Shown piece after piece: positions 15,633 to 24,144 of a stretch of DNA of 33,457 bases. Under the pieces are notes generated by a model that was not told the origin of the DNA, did no database searches, and saw nothing but the letters and a program-made list of their open reading frames with translations. Position numbers and translations under genes: made by a program. Location: positions 1-33,457 of the forward strand of contig CAKVKI010000002.1 in the NCBI GenBank assembly GCA_934754975.1, in the 5' to 3' direction. Source of the DNA: an uncultured Alistipes sp. (GTDB taxonomy: Bacteria; Bacteroidota; Bacteroidia; Bacteroidales; Rikenellaceae). Within the stretch, counting starts at the first letter, position 1; every line of letters starts with the position of its first letter.

Positions 15633-17905
15633 AAGGCCTCTCCGCCCTGCTGGCCGGACTGCTGCTGCTCCCGGGCGGCAGGGCCGCGGCCGGGGAGCCT
15701 GTGGACTACGTCAGTCCGCTGGTCGGCACGCAGTCCAAATTCGAACTCTCGACGGGCAACACCTACCCGGCCGTCGCCCGGCCGTGGGGCATGAACTTCT
15801 GGACGCCCCAGACCGGCAGGATGGGCGACGGCTGGACCTACACCTATACCGCCGACAAAATCCGGGGATTCAAGCAGACCCACCAGCCCTCGCCGTGGAT
15901 CAACGACTACGGCCAGTTCGCCATCATGCCCGTCACTTCGGGTCCCGTGTTCGGCGAAGAGGAGCGCGCCAGTTGGTTCTCCCACAAGGCCGAGACGGCC
16001 AAGCCCTATTATTACGGCGTCTACCTGGCCGACCACGACGTTCTGGCCGAACTCACGCCCACCCGGCGCGCCGCGATGTTCCGCCTGACCTTCCCCGAGC
16101 GGGACCGCTCCTATATCGTCGTCGATGCTTTCGATCAGGGTTCTTATGTCCGCATCATTCCCGAACAGAACCGCATCGTCGGCTACACGACCAAAAATTC
16201 GGGCGGCGTGCCCGACAACTTCCGCAACTGGTTCGTCATCGAGTCGGACACCCCGTTCGAATACCGGGCTGCCGTCGCCGACGGACGGCTGCTCGAAGAC
16301 GCCGACCGGGCCGAGGCCGGCCATGCGGGCGCCGTGGTGGGATTCCGCACCGCAAGGGGCCAGCAGGTCGTCCTGCGGGTCGCCTCGTCGTTCATCAGTC
16401 CCGAACAGGCCGAGCTGAACCTGCGCGAGCTGGACGGCAAGTCGTTCGACCGGCTCGCCGGCGAGGGCCGCGACCGCTGGAACGAGGTGCTGGGCCGCAT
16501 CCGGGTCGAAGACGACGACACCGACAACCTGCGCACGTTCTATTCGTGCCTTTACCGTTCGTTGCTCTTCCCGCGCGACTTCTCGGAGATCGACGCCGCG
16601 GGCAACCGCGTCCATTACAGCCCCTACAACGGCGAGGTGCGTCCCGGCTACATGTTCACCGACACCGGGTTCTGGGACACGTTCCGCTCGCTGTTCCCGC
16701 TGCTGAACCTCGTCTATCCCGAGATGAGCGCCCGCATGCAGGAGGGACTGGTCAACGCCTACCTCGAAAGCGGTTTCCTGCCCGAATGGGCCAGTCCCGG
16801 ACACCGCGGCTGCATGGTGGGCAACAACTCGGCTTCGGTCGTAGCCGACGCATGGATCAAGGGACTGCGCGGCTATGACGTCGAAAAACTCTGGGAGGCC
16901 CTCCTGCACGGCGCCAACAGCGTCCATCCGCAGGTCTCCTCGACCGGACGTCTGGGCTGGGAGCATTACAACCGGCTGGGCTACGTGCCCTACGACGCGG
17001 GCATCCATGAAAACGCCGCCCGGACGCTCGAATACGCCTACGACGACTGGTGCATCTATACCCTGGGCAAAGCGCTGGGCAAGCCCGAAAGCGAAATCGC
17101 GGTCTACAGGGAGCGGGCGATGAACTACCGCAACCTGTACGACCCCGAAAGCGGCCTGATGCGGGGCCGCAACGCCGACGGAGAGTTCCAAAGCCCGTTC
17201 AGCCCGCTCAAATGGGGCGGCGCCTTCACCGAGGGCAACAGCCTGCACTACACCTGGTCGGTATTCCACGATCCGGCGGGACTCGCCGGCCTGATGGGCG
17301 GTCCGGAGAAGTTCACCGACAAGCTCGACGGGATCTTCAACATCCCGCCGCTGTTCGACGACAGCTATTACGGCTTCCCGATCCACGAAATCCGCGAAAT
17401 GCAGGTGATGAACATGGGCAACTACGCCCACGGCAACCAGCCGGTCCAGCACATGATCTACCTCTACAACTGGGGCGGACAGCCGTGGAAAGCCCAATAC
17501 TGGACGCGCGAGGTGATGGACAAACTCTACAGCGCGGCGCCCGACGGCTACTGCGGCGACGAGGACAACGGCCAGACTTCGGCCTGGTATGTCTTCTCGG
17601 CGCTCGGGTTCTACCCCGTATGCCCCGGCTCGGACCAATACGTGCTGGGATCGCCGCTCTTTAAAAAAGCGGTCGTCCGGCTTGCGAACGGCAACCGGAT
17701 CGAAATTACGGCTCCGGACAACAGCCCCGCCAACCGGTATGTGAAAGCCATGACCGTCAACGGCCGGAAATACACGAAAACCTACCTGACGCACGGCACC
17801 CTGACCGGCGGAGCGAAGATCGGCTACAAAATGTCCTCCCGGCCCGACACCCGGCGGGGCACCGGCCGGGAGGACCGGCCCTACTCGTTTTCCGACGAAA
17901 AATAG
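15617..17905 (+). CDS. GH92 family exo-alpha-mannosidase
   Basis: 762 residues with a plain signal peptide ending near GRAAAG and no lipobox, so it is probably periplasmic. The N-terminal beta domain begins VDYVSPLVGTQSKFELSTGNTYPAVARPWGMNFWTPQTG. The catalytic (alpha/alpha)6 domain shows FTEGNSLHYTW, where E539 is the expected general acid; YAHGNQPVQHMIYLYNW (603-619); and GDEDNGQTSAWYVFSALGFYP, with D648 and D650 in the base region. GH92 enzymes are calcium-dependent inverting alpha-mannosidases that remove terminal mannose. Many alpha-1,2-specific members have GNEP where this one has GNQP (Q608), so another linkage may be preferred; this is inference from memory of the family. The start overlaps the previous gene by 16 bases. 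The gene ends 26 bases before a strong terminator. Confidence 0.93.
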   Translation: MQIQLKGLSALLAGLLLLPGGRAAAGEPVDYVSPLVGTQSKFELSTGNTYPAVARPWGMNFWTPQTGRMGDGWTYTYTADKIRGFKQTHQPSPWINDYGQFAIMPVTSGPVFGEEERASWFSHKAETAKPYYYGVYLADHDVLAELTPTRRAAMFRLTFPERDRSYIVVDAFDQGSYVRIIPEQNRIVGYTTKNSGGVPDNFRNWFVIESDTPFEYRAAVADGRLLEDADRAEAGHAGAVVGFRTARGQQVVLRVASSFISPEQAELNLRELDGKSFDRLAGEGRDRWNEVLGRIRVEDDDTDNLRTFYSCLYRSLLFPRDFSEIDAAGNRVHYSPYNGEVRPGYMFTDTGFWDTFRSLFPLLNLVYPEMSARMQEGLVNAYLESGFLPEWASPGHRGCMVGNNSASVVADAWIKGLRGYDVEKLWEALLHGANSVHPQVSSTGRLGWEHYNRLGYVPYDAGIHENAARTLEYAYDDWCIYTLGKALGKPESEIAVYRERAMNYRNLYDPESGLMRGRNADGEFQSPFSPLKWGGAFTEGNSLHYTWSVFHDPAGLAGLMGGPEKFTDKLDGIFNIPPLFDDSYYGFPIHEIREMQVMNMGNYAHGNQPVQHMIYLYNWGGQPWKAQYWTREVMDKLYSAAPDGYCGDEDNGQTSAWYVFSALGFYPVCPGSDQYVLGSPLFKKAVVRLANGNRIEITAPDNSPANRYVKAMTVNGRKYTKTYLTHGTLTGGAKIGYKMSSRPDTRRGTGREDRPYSFSDEK

Positions 17906-17931
17906 AACCGCTTCCGCAACCTGACGCAGGC

Positions 17932-17966
17932 ATTACTCCGGGATCCGAATCCCGGAGTAATTTTTT
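17932..17966 (+). terminator. Rho-independent terminator of locus 1
   Basis: ATTACTCCGGGAT (17932-17944) pairs perfectly with ATCCCGGAGTAAT (17949-17961) around a CCGA loop, followed by an unbroken run of six T (17961-17966). It lies 26 bases after the GH92 stop codon and marks the end of the mannan locus. Confidence 0.92.
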
Positions 17967-18635
17967 AGCCCTTATCCGCCGATTTCAGGGCAAAAAGTTA
18001 TGTATTAAAATGAAATAGCACAAGAATACTTACAATCTGTAAGTTCAAGCAGGGCAAAAACAACCATATCGGCACATTATTTCCCGTTTCAGCCTAATTT
18101 AATGTCCGAAAAGTCCTTTCAAACCACTTTCAAGGCGCCTTATTCCATGCAGACCGGGATTAACAAAATTAAAGAAATTGTTATTTTTTCTCAATTCCGG
18201 GGTCAAAAAACCCTGTTCCGGGAAATATTTTGCTGTTTTTTTGCAGCTTCCTAAAACCGGACAATAAATAAGCAGTATTTTATAAAATATATTAAAAAAT
18301 ACAGCCTTTCCTGTGGCTCACACCCTTTCTCCCTCCCGGCTCCTGGCTCCGGAACAGAGTACCCGGCTGCTCGAATAATAATAAAATTTCAAAATAAGCG
18401 AACCTGTTTTTACATTTTTATAAAAATATTTTGAACATTATTCAACCCAATAGCAACAAATCAAAACAAAATCTTAAGTTATTAATTACGAACCGAATAC
18501 ACTACGAAAACACACAAAACAAACTACCGAAACAGGCTTTTTAAGGTAACCCGGCTTACATTTCGTCTATTTTGAATATTTGGCAAATTCATTTTAATTA
18601 TTTTTCTTTGTCGCGTAAGAAAGTATCATCCACTT
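17967..18635 (+). promoter_or_regulatory. A+T-rich upstream regulatory region of locus 2, no gene
   Basis: These 669 bases hold no convincing gene. Structure seen: direct repeat CAGGGCAAAAA (17986-17996 and 18050-18060) flanking the inverted repeat ACTTACA-ATC-TGTAAGT (18028-18044); the palindrome AAGGCGCCTT (18132-18141); two A+T palindromes (18276-18289 and 18414-18427); and a G+C-rich island (about 18303-18376) inside otherwise A+T-rich DNA. No exact TAnnTTTG is present on the plus strand. Near matches are TACATTTC (18557-18564), AATATTTG (18575-18582) and TATTTTTC (18599-18606), none with a well-spaced -33 element. The length and composition suggest a regulated promoter with a long leader. 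Confidence 0.5.
18276..18427. repeat. Pair of 14-bp A+T palindromes upstream of locus 2
   Basis: TATTTTATAAAATA (18276-18289) and ATTTTTATAAAAAT (18414-18427) are each perfect palindromes with a shared TTTTATAAAA-like core, 138 bases apart, on either side of the G+C-rich island. They could be sites for a dimeric regulator or intrinsically bent DNA. In A+T-rich DNA such palindromes can also arise by chance. Confidence 0.3.
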
Positions 18636-21587
18636 ATGCAAAAAACGAAACTTCTACTCAACATTCTTGCACTTTTCCTTTGTATCCTACCGGCTGTGTC
18701 TATGGCTCAGGGGGGGGGAAACGTGACCGTCAGTGGCATCGTCACCTCGGCGGATGACAAGCAACCCCTGATCGGGGTCAACGTGATTTCCGGAGCCACG
18801 AGCGGCGTGAGTACGCTGGCCGACGGCACCTACCGGATAGTCGTCTCGGCAGGGACCACGCTCACCTACCAGTACATCGGCTACAAGCCGGTCGAATTTA
18901 CGGTTCCCGCGGGCCAAAGCGCCGTCACCTACAACGTCGCGCTGCAGAGCGATTCGCAGACGCTCGACGATGTGGTGGTAATCGCCTACGGCGTCCGCAA
19001 AAAGGGCACCATCGCCGGTTCGGTATCGACCGTCAAGGCCGAAAAGATCGAGAACACCCCGACGGCCGCCTTCGACCAGGCCCTTCAGGGTCAGGTCCCG
19101 GGACTTTCGGTTCTCTCCAACACCGGAGAACCGAGCGCGGCGGCAGTCATGGCCATCCGCGGCACCAACTCGATCAACTCGGGCACCTCGCCGCTCTACA
19201 TTCTGGACGGCGTCGCCATTTCGAGCAGGGACTTCAACACCATCAACCCCTCCGACATCGAAAGCCTTTCGGTCCTCAAGGACGCTTCGTCCACCTCTAT
19301 ATATGGTGCGCGCGCGGCGAACGGCGTGGTCGTCATCACGACCAAACGCGGCCGCATGGCCGACCATGCGAAGATCAACTACCGCATGCAGCTCGGTTTC
19401 TCGCAGATCGCCTACGGCAACTGGGACCTGATGAACACCTCGGAGCGCATCCAGTATGAGAAGGAAATCGGCCTGACCGACGGCAAGAACTACAACGTAC
19501 TCGCCAAAACCGACGTCAACTGGCTCGACGAGGTCTTCAGCAACGCCGCATTGCTCCAGAACTACGAACTTTCGGTCTCGGGCGCCAGTGAAAAGACCAA
19601 CTACTATGTATCGGGCGGCTATTACAGCCAGGACGGTACGGCGGTAGGTTCGGCCTTCGAGCGTTACTCGATCCGCGCCAACGTCGAGCAGCGGGCCGCC
19701 AAGTGGCTCAAGCTGGGCACCAACACGATGATGAACTATCAGGAGATCGAGAAGGCCAACGAAGGGGAATACACCCTGACCACGCCCATCTCGGCCGCAC
19801 GGTTCATGCTTCCCTACTGGAATCCCCACCGCGCCGACGGCTCGCTCGCATCGATCAACGACGGCAGCTGGAAAGGCGAGGGGCAGAACCCGCTCGAATG
19901 GCTCAAGAACAACCCCGTATCCTACAAGAAATACAAGCTTCTCTCCACGATCTTCGCCGAAGCGACTCCGATCGAGGGACTTACGCTCCGTTCGCAGTTC
20001 GGCGTCGATTTCTCGCACACCACGGCGCGCGGCGTCTCCTACCCGAGCTACGCCCCCAACCTCGGTTTGGGTCTGGCACAGCGCAATTCGACCGACGGGC
20101 TGAGCCTCTCGGTCACCAACACGATCACCTACCAGTTCAACATCGACAACAAACATGCCTTCACCTTCCTGGCGGGACAGGAGGGCGTCGATTACAGGTA
20201 CGAGGATTTCACCCTGCAGACCCGGGATCAGAACAACGATAAACTGGTCAATATCTCGTCGGCCCCGCGCGCTTCCAGGTGGAGCGACACCACCGACGAC
20301 AATTACGCCTACCTGTCGTTCTTCGGACGCGCCGAGTACAGCTACTCGGACCGCTACTACGCCGACTTCTCGCTGCGCGCCGACGGTTCTTCGCGTTTCG
20401 GCGCCTCGAACCGCTGGGCAGGATTCTGGTCCGTGGGTTTCATGTGGAATCTGCGCAACGAAAAATTCATGGAGAACTCCCGCCGCTGGCTGACGCTGGC
20501 GCAGGTCGCCGTCAGCACCGGTACTTCGGGCAACTCGGAGATCCCCAACTACGAACACCTCGCACTGGTGACCGGCGGGCAGAACTATTTCGGCAACGCC
20601 GGCATCGCCCCCACCCAGCCGGGCAACGAAGAGCTGGGCTGGGAGAAGCTCTGGACGACCAACGTGGCCCTGCACCTGGGTTTCTGGAACCGGCTCAACG
20701 CGGATATCGAGTTCTACAACAAAAAGACCTCCAACATCCTCATGCAGGTTCCCGAATCCTATGCCAACAAAGGTTTCGGCTACTATTGGAGCAATGTGGG
20801 CGGCATGGTCAACCGCGGCGTCGAACTTAGCCTTTCGGCCGCCGTCGTGCAGTCCAAGGATTTCCTGTGGAGCGTCAACGCCAACTTTTCCTACAACAAG
20901 AACAAGATCACCGAACTCTATAACGGCGTCAAGGAGTACGAACTTTCGTCCACCAACACCAAATGGGTCGTGGGACACTCCGTCGGCGATTTCTACATCA
21001 ACCGTTTCGCCGGCGTCAATCCGGCCAACGGCGACGCCCTGTGGTACACCAAGGACGGCGAGCTGACGACCGAACTCCGCGACGAAGACAAAGTCCTGCT
21101 CAACAAAAACTTCAACGCTCCCTGGCAGGGCGGCTTCGGCACGACGCTGGCCTGGAAAGGGCTTTCGCTCTCGGCGCAGTTCGCATGGGTCGCCGACCGC
21201 TGGATGATTAACAACGACCGCTTCTTCGACGAATCGAACGGCCGCTTCGTCTCCTACAACCAGTCGAAACGCCTGCTCAACCGCTGGAAGAAACCCGGCG
21301 ACATCACCGACATTCCGCGCCACGGCGTCTACACCGAGTTCGACGACCGGCTGCTGGAGGACGCTTCGTTCCTGCGCCTGAAGAACCTCATGCTGAGCTA
21401 TACCTTCCCGCAGGAGTGGCTGCGCCGCACACGCTTCATCGGCGGCCTGAAAGTCTACGCACAGGCCCAAAACCTGTTTACCTTCACCCGGTTCACGGGT
21501 CTCGACCCCGAAGGAACGAACAACATGTACCAGGCGCAGTATCCTATGGCCCGGCAATTCACCTTCGGACTCGACTTAACATTCTAA
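18636..21587 (+). CDS. SusC/RagA family TonB-linked outer-membrane transporter (locus 2, probable peptide importer)
   Basis: 983 residues. A signal peptide ends near AVSMAQ (about residue 25), then a CarboxypepD_reg-like domain follows (VTVSGIVTSADDKQPLIGVNVISG, 30-105). TonB-box-like DDVVVIAYGVRKKG (111-124), a plug (ALQGQVPGLSVLSN, SVLKDASSTSIYGARAANGVVVITTKRG) and a barrel ending in Phe (FTFGLDLTF) complete the family pattern. No STN domain is present. Codons 25-28 contain a run of nine G. It heads a tight operon with SusD, two accessory lipoproteins, leucine-rich-repeat proteins and a subtilase. That layout resembles the B. thetaiotaomicron BT2261-BT2264 SusCD complex, which binds peptides. 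The family is certain; peptide cargo is inferred from neighbours. Confidence 0.95.
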   Translation: MQKTKLLLNILALFLCILPAVSMAQGGGNVTVSGIVTSADDKQPLIGVNVISGATSGVSTLADGTYRIVVSAGTTLTYQYIGYKPVEFTVPAGQSAVTYNVALQSDSQTLDDVVVIAYGVRKKGTIAGSVSTVKAEKIENTPTAAFDQALQGQVPGLSVLSNTGEPSAAAVMAIRGTNSINSGTSPLYILDGVAISSRDFNTINPSDIESLSVLKDASSTSIYGARAANGVVVITTKRGRMADHAKINYRMQLGFSQIAYGNWDLMNTSERIQYEKEIGLTDGKNYNVLAKTDVNWLDEVFSNAALLQNYELSVSGASEKTNYYVSGGYYSQDGTAVGSAFERYSIRANVEQRAAKWLKLGTNTMMNYQEIEKANEGEYTLTTPISAARFMLPYWNPHRADGSLASINDGSWKGEGQNPLEWLKNNPVSYKKYKLLSTIFAEATPIEGLTLRSQFGVDFSHTTARGVSYPSYAPNLGLGLAQRNSTDGLSLSVTNTITYQFNIDNKHAFTFLAGQEGVDYRYEDFTLQTRDQNNDKLVNISSAPRASRWSDTTDDNYAYLSFFGRAEYSYSDRYYADFSLRADGSSRFGASNRWAGFWSVGFMWNLRNEKFMENSRRWLTLAQVAVSTGTSGNSEIPNYEHLALVTGGQNYFGNAGIAPTQPGNEELGWEKLWTTNVALHLGFWNRLNADIEFYNKKTSNILMQVPESYANKGFGYYWSNVGGMVNRGVELSLSAAVVQSKDFLWSVNANFSYNKNKITELYNGVKEYELSSTNTKWVVGHSVGDFYINRFAGVNPANGDALWYTKDGELTTELRDEDKVLLNKNFNAPWQGGFGTTLAWKGLSLSAQFAWVADRWMINNDRFFDESNGRFVSYNQSKRLLNRWKKPGDITDIPRHGVYTEFDDRLLEDASFLRLKNLMLSYTFPQEWLRRTRFIGGLKVYAQAQNLFTFTRFTGLDPEGTNNMYQAQYPMARQFTFGLDLTF
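18710..18718 (+). repeat. Homopolymeric tract of nine G inside susC
   Basis: Nine consecutive G residues span codons 25-28 of the locus 2 susC (Gln-Gly-Gly-Gly), at the signal-peptide/mature junction. The reading frame is intact with nine. Gain or loss of one G would shift the frame near the start and abolish the protein, so it is a candidate slipped-strand switch. It is also a place where sequencing errors occur. Confidence 0.85.
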
Positions 21588-21596
21588 AACGGGACT

Positions 21597-23147
21597 ATGA
21601 ACATGTTACGCAATATAAAACTCTATCTTTCCGCCTTTGCGGCCCTTGTCCTCGCCACCTCGTGTCTGGACAAATACCCCGAATCCGCCATCCCCGAAAA
21701 GGATGCCATGAAGACCTATGCGGACGCCGAGCAGACCCTCACGGGCATCTACTCTTCGCTGATGAGCAGTTCGCTTTTCAGCGGCCGGCTCACGCTGCTG
21801 CCCGACATCCAGGCCGACCTGGCATATGCCGTCGAAGGCAACACCAACCAGTTCGGCACCTTCTGGCGCTGGGACATCCGCCCGACCGACCTCGACCTCG
21901 AGGCCGTCTATGCAGACCTTTACACCGTCATCAGCCGCTGCAACTTCTTCCTTGAGCGCATCGACGAAGTCATAAAGAACGAGATCAGCGACGACAACCT
22001 CGAAGACCTCGAAGAATACACGGGTCAGGTCTACACCATCCGCGCGCTCTGCTATTCGGAACTGCTGAAAAGCTACTGCAAGGCTTACGATCCCGCCACC
22101 GCCCAATCGGAACTGGGCATGGTTATCCGCACCAAATACTCCACGCCGGAACCGATCCGCCGCGCGTCGCTGTACGACTCCTACCAGTTCGTACTCGACG
22201 ATCTGGAGCAGGCCGAGAAACGTCTCAACAAGGACGAGGACGCCTACAGCAACGAGTACATCACCTCCGCAGCCGCCCAGGCGCTGCACGCCCGCGTGGC
22301 CCTCTACATGCAGGACTGGGACAACGCCATCAAATACGCGAGCATCCTGATCGACGAGAAGAAAAACACCTTCAAACTGGCCGACGCCAAGACCAAGTAC
22401 AACGCCGACTACACCTTCTTCGACTACATGTGGGCGTACGACCTGGGTTATGAAGTCATCTGGCGCATCGGTTTCACGGAAACCTCCTACGGCGGTTCGC
22501 TCGGGTCGGTGTTCCTGAATTTCAACAAGGACTTCACCTACTACTACCCCGACTACGTCCCGGGAACCGATGCGCTGAACCTTTACGCCGAGGCCGACCT
22601 GCGTTATTCGGGATACTTCGCCGGCAAGGAACAAGGCATCACGATCGGCTATACCAACGGACTGGACTGGCCCCTGCTGGTGAAATATTACGGCAACCGC
22701 AACTTCGTCAGCAAGATGATCTTCCACGTCTCGATGCCCAAGCCGTTCCGCCTGGCCGAGCAGTACCTGATCCGCGCCGAAGCCTATTGCCGCAAGAACG
22801 ACTTTTCGAAGGCCAGCAACGACCTCACGGCGCTGCGCAAAATGCGCTACTCCTCGGGCGGCGCGCTGAACGTCTCGAAAAACAACTGGCTGAGGAACAT
22901 CTCCGACGAGCGCGTGCGCGAACTCTACATGGAAGGCTTCCGCCTGCAGGACCTCAAACGCTGGGGCAAGGAGTACGCCGACATCAACGGCGGTTACAGC
23001 ATCCGGCGCAAGCCGCAGTCGTGTACGCAGCCCGAAGGCAGCTCGCTCAAGATTACCGCCGACAATCCGCTCTTCGTATGGCCGATTCCCCAGCACGAGC
23101 TGGAGTCTCCCGGCTCGGAGATTCTGCCCAACGAAAGCAACCGATAG
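21597..23147 (+). CDS. SusD/RagB family nutrient-binding lipoprotein (locus 2)
   Basis: 516 residues, typical SusD length. The lipoprotein signal ends at Cys23 (LVLATSC), followed by LDKYPESAIPE, the normal family start. SusD N-terminal helical-repeat features include LYTVISRCNFFLERIDEV and EEYTGQVYTIRALCYSELLKSY. RagB C-terminal features include PFRLAEQYLIRAEAYCRKNDF, ISDERVRELYMEGFRLQDLKRW and the closing WPIPQHELE. It starts nine bases after its SusC partner. It would form the hinged lid of the importer and select cargo. A second in-frame ATG two codons later (21603) is an alternative start. Peptide rather than glycan binding is inferred from the lack of glycosidases and the presence of a peptidase in the operon. 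Confidence 0.95.
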   Translation: MNMLRNIKLYLSAFAALVLATSCLDKYPESAIPEKDAMKTYADAEQTLTGIYSSLMSSSLFSGRLTLLPDIQADLAYAVEGNTNQFGTFWRWDIRPTDLDLEAVYADLYTVISRCNFFLERIDEVIKNEISDDNLEDLEEYTGQVYTIRALCYSELLKSYCKAYDPATAQSELGMVIRTKYSTPEPIRRASLYDSYQFVLDDLEQAEKRLNKDEDAYSNEYITSAAAQALHARVALYMQDWDNAIKYASILIDEKKNTFKLADAKTKYNADYTFFDYMWAYDLGYEVIWRIGFTETSYGGSLGSVFLNFNKDFTYYYPDYVPGTDALNLYAEADLRYSGYFAGKEQGITIGYTNGLDWPLLVKYYGNRNFVSKMIFHVSMPKPFRLAEQYLIRAEAYCRKNDFSKASNDLTALRKMRYSSGGALNVSKNNWLRNISDERVRELYMEGFRLQDLKRWGKEYADINGGYSIRRKPQSCTQPEGSSLKITADNPLFVWPIPQHELESPGSEILPNESNR

Positions 23148-23170
23148 CAACAACGAACAGACCATAAACA

Positions 23171-24115
23171 ATGAAACAAATTATCACGGTTTTATTTGCA
23201 ACGGGATTCCTCGCAGCCCTTTTCACCGGCTGCAAGGAGGAATACAAGACCTATTCGGACCGGGAGTTCGTCATGTTCGCCGACACTGCGGCGACTTACG
23301 TCGTGCTTCAGGATCAGGAGTACTTCTCGGTCCCCGTCACTTCGACCGTCGCGTGCGATTACGACCGCACCTTCGGCGTGGAGATCATCGACAAGGGCAG
23401 TAACGCCATCGAAGGGCTGCACTACGCCCTGCGTTCGAACACCATCACCATAAAGGCCGGCCAGCGCGCCGCCAACGTCGAGGTACACGGCCGGTACGAC
23501 AACATCGAACCGACCGACTCGCTGGGCTTCATCCTCAAACTGGTCATGCCCGAGCAGGTCGACTGGGACCTCTACCACGACCGGACCAAGGTCGTGATGA
23601 TGAAGAGCTGCCCGTACGACATCAACGACTTCACGGGCTGGTGCGTGGTGACCTCGCTCTTCCTCAACCAATACCCCGGTATCGAGAACACCAGCATCCA
23701 GCGGCTCATCCGCACCGAGAAACACCCCACCGAGCAGAACATGATCATCCTCCACGACTGGCTCTTCTCGGGTTACGACGTGACGATCCGTCTCGATCCG
23801 AGCGATCCGGCCGAACCGACGGTGACCATGGACAAGAACCAGATACTGGCCGACGAAGGTTCGGTCTTCGGACAGATTCTCGGCGACGACAAGATTCTGG
23901 TCACCAACAGTCCGCTCTACGACTCTTACTTCAACTCGTGCCAGAAATACGTCACGCTGTGGATCAAGGTCCATGTCGAGAACATGGGCGTGAACGTCGG
24001 TCTGGTAGGCCACTTCTACAACATCATCGAGTGGGTCAGCGACGAAGAAGCCGACCGTCTCCAACGTGAAGAAGGCATGAAACCGGGCGGAGTCATCACG
24101 CCTCATGCGCTCTAA
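23171..24115 (+). CDS. DUF4984-like surface lipoprotein, SusCD accessory
   Basis: 314 residues. The lipoprotein signal ends at Cys21 (LFTGC) and is followed by KEEYKTYSD, an acidic surface-export type start. Residues ~30-130 are a Calx-beta/Ig-like domain (YFSVPVTSTVACDYDRTFGVEI, EGLHYALRSNTITIKAGQRAANVEV), a layout shared by DUF4984 and DUF4843 lipoproteins next to SusCD genes. The C-terminal half (DFTGWCVVTSLFL onward) is a second beta-rich domain ending in a Gly/Pro tail. I recall such proteins as extra subunits on the outside of the SusCD peptide transporter of B. thetaiotaomicron. No catalytic motif is visible. It lies 23 bases after SusD in the same transcript. Family name is moderately sure; role is inferred. 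Confidence 0.75.
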   Translation: MKQIITVLFATGFLAALFTGCKEEYKTYSDREFVMFADTAATYVVLQDQEYFSVPVTSTVACDYDRTFGVEIIDKGSNAIEGLHYALRSNTITIKAGQRAANVEVHGRYDNIEPTDSLGFILKLVMPEQVDWDLYHDRTKVVMMKSCPYDINDFTGWCVVTSLFLNQYPGIENTSIQRLIRTEKHPTEQNMIILHDWLFSGYDVTIRLDPSDPAEPTVTMDKNQILADEGSVFGQILGDDKILVTNSPLYDSYFNSCQKYVTLWIKVHVENMGVNVGLVGHFYNIIEWVSDEEADRLQREEGMKPGGVITPHAL

Positions 24116-24144
24116 ATCCATTAAAGCAGAAAAAGAAAAGAAAT

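Noticed and set aside
18164..18171. Exact minus-strand TAnnTTTG (TAATTTTG) in the gap before locus 2
   Set aside because: No leftward gene follows; it would run into the terminator region of GH92, so it is probably a chance match in A+T-rich DNA.
18710..18718. Whether the G9 tract marks a frameshifted, broken susC
   Set aside because: With nine G the signal peptide and mature domain are in one frame and the protein is complete to its terminal Phe.
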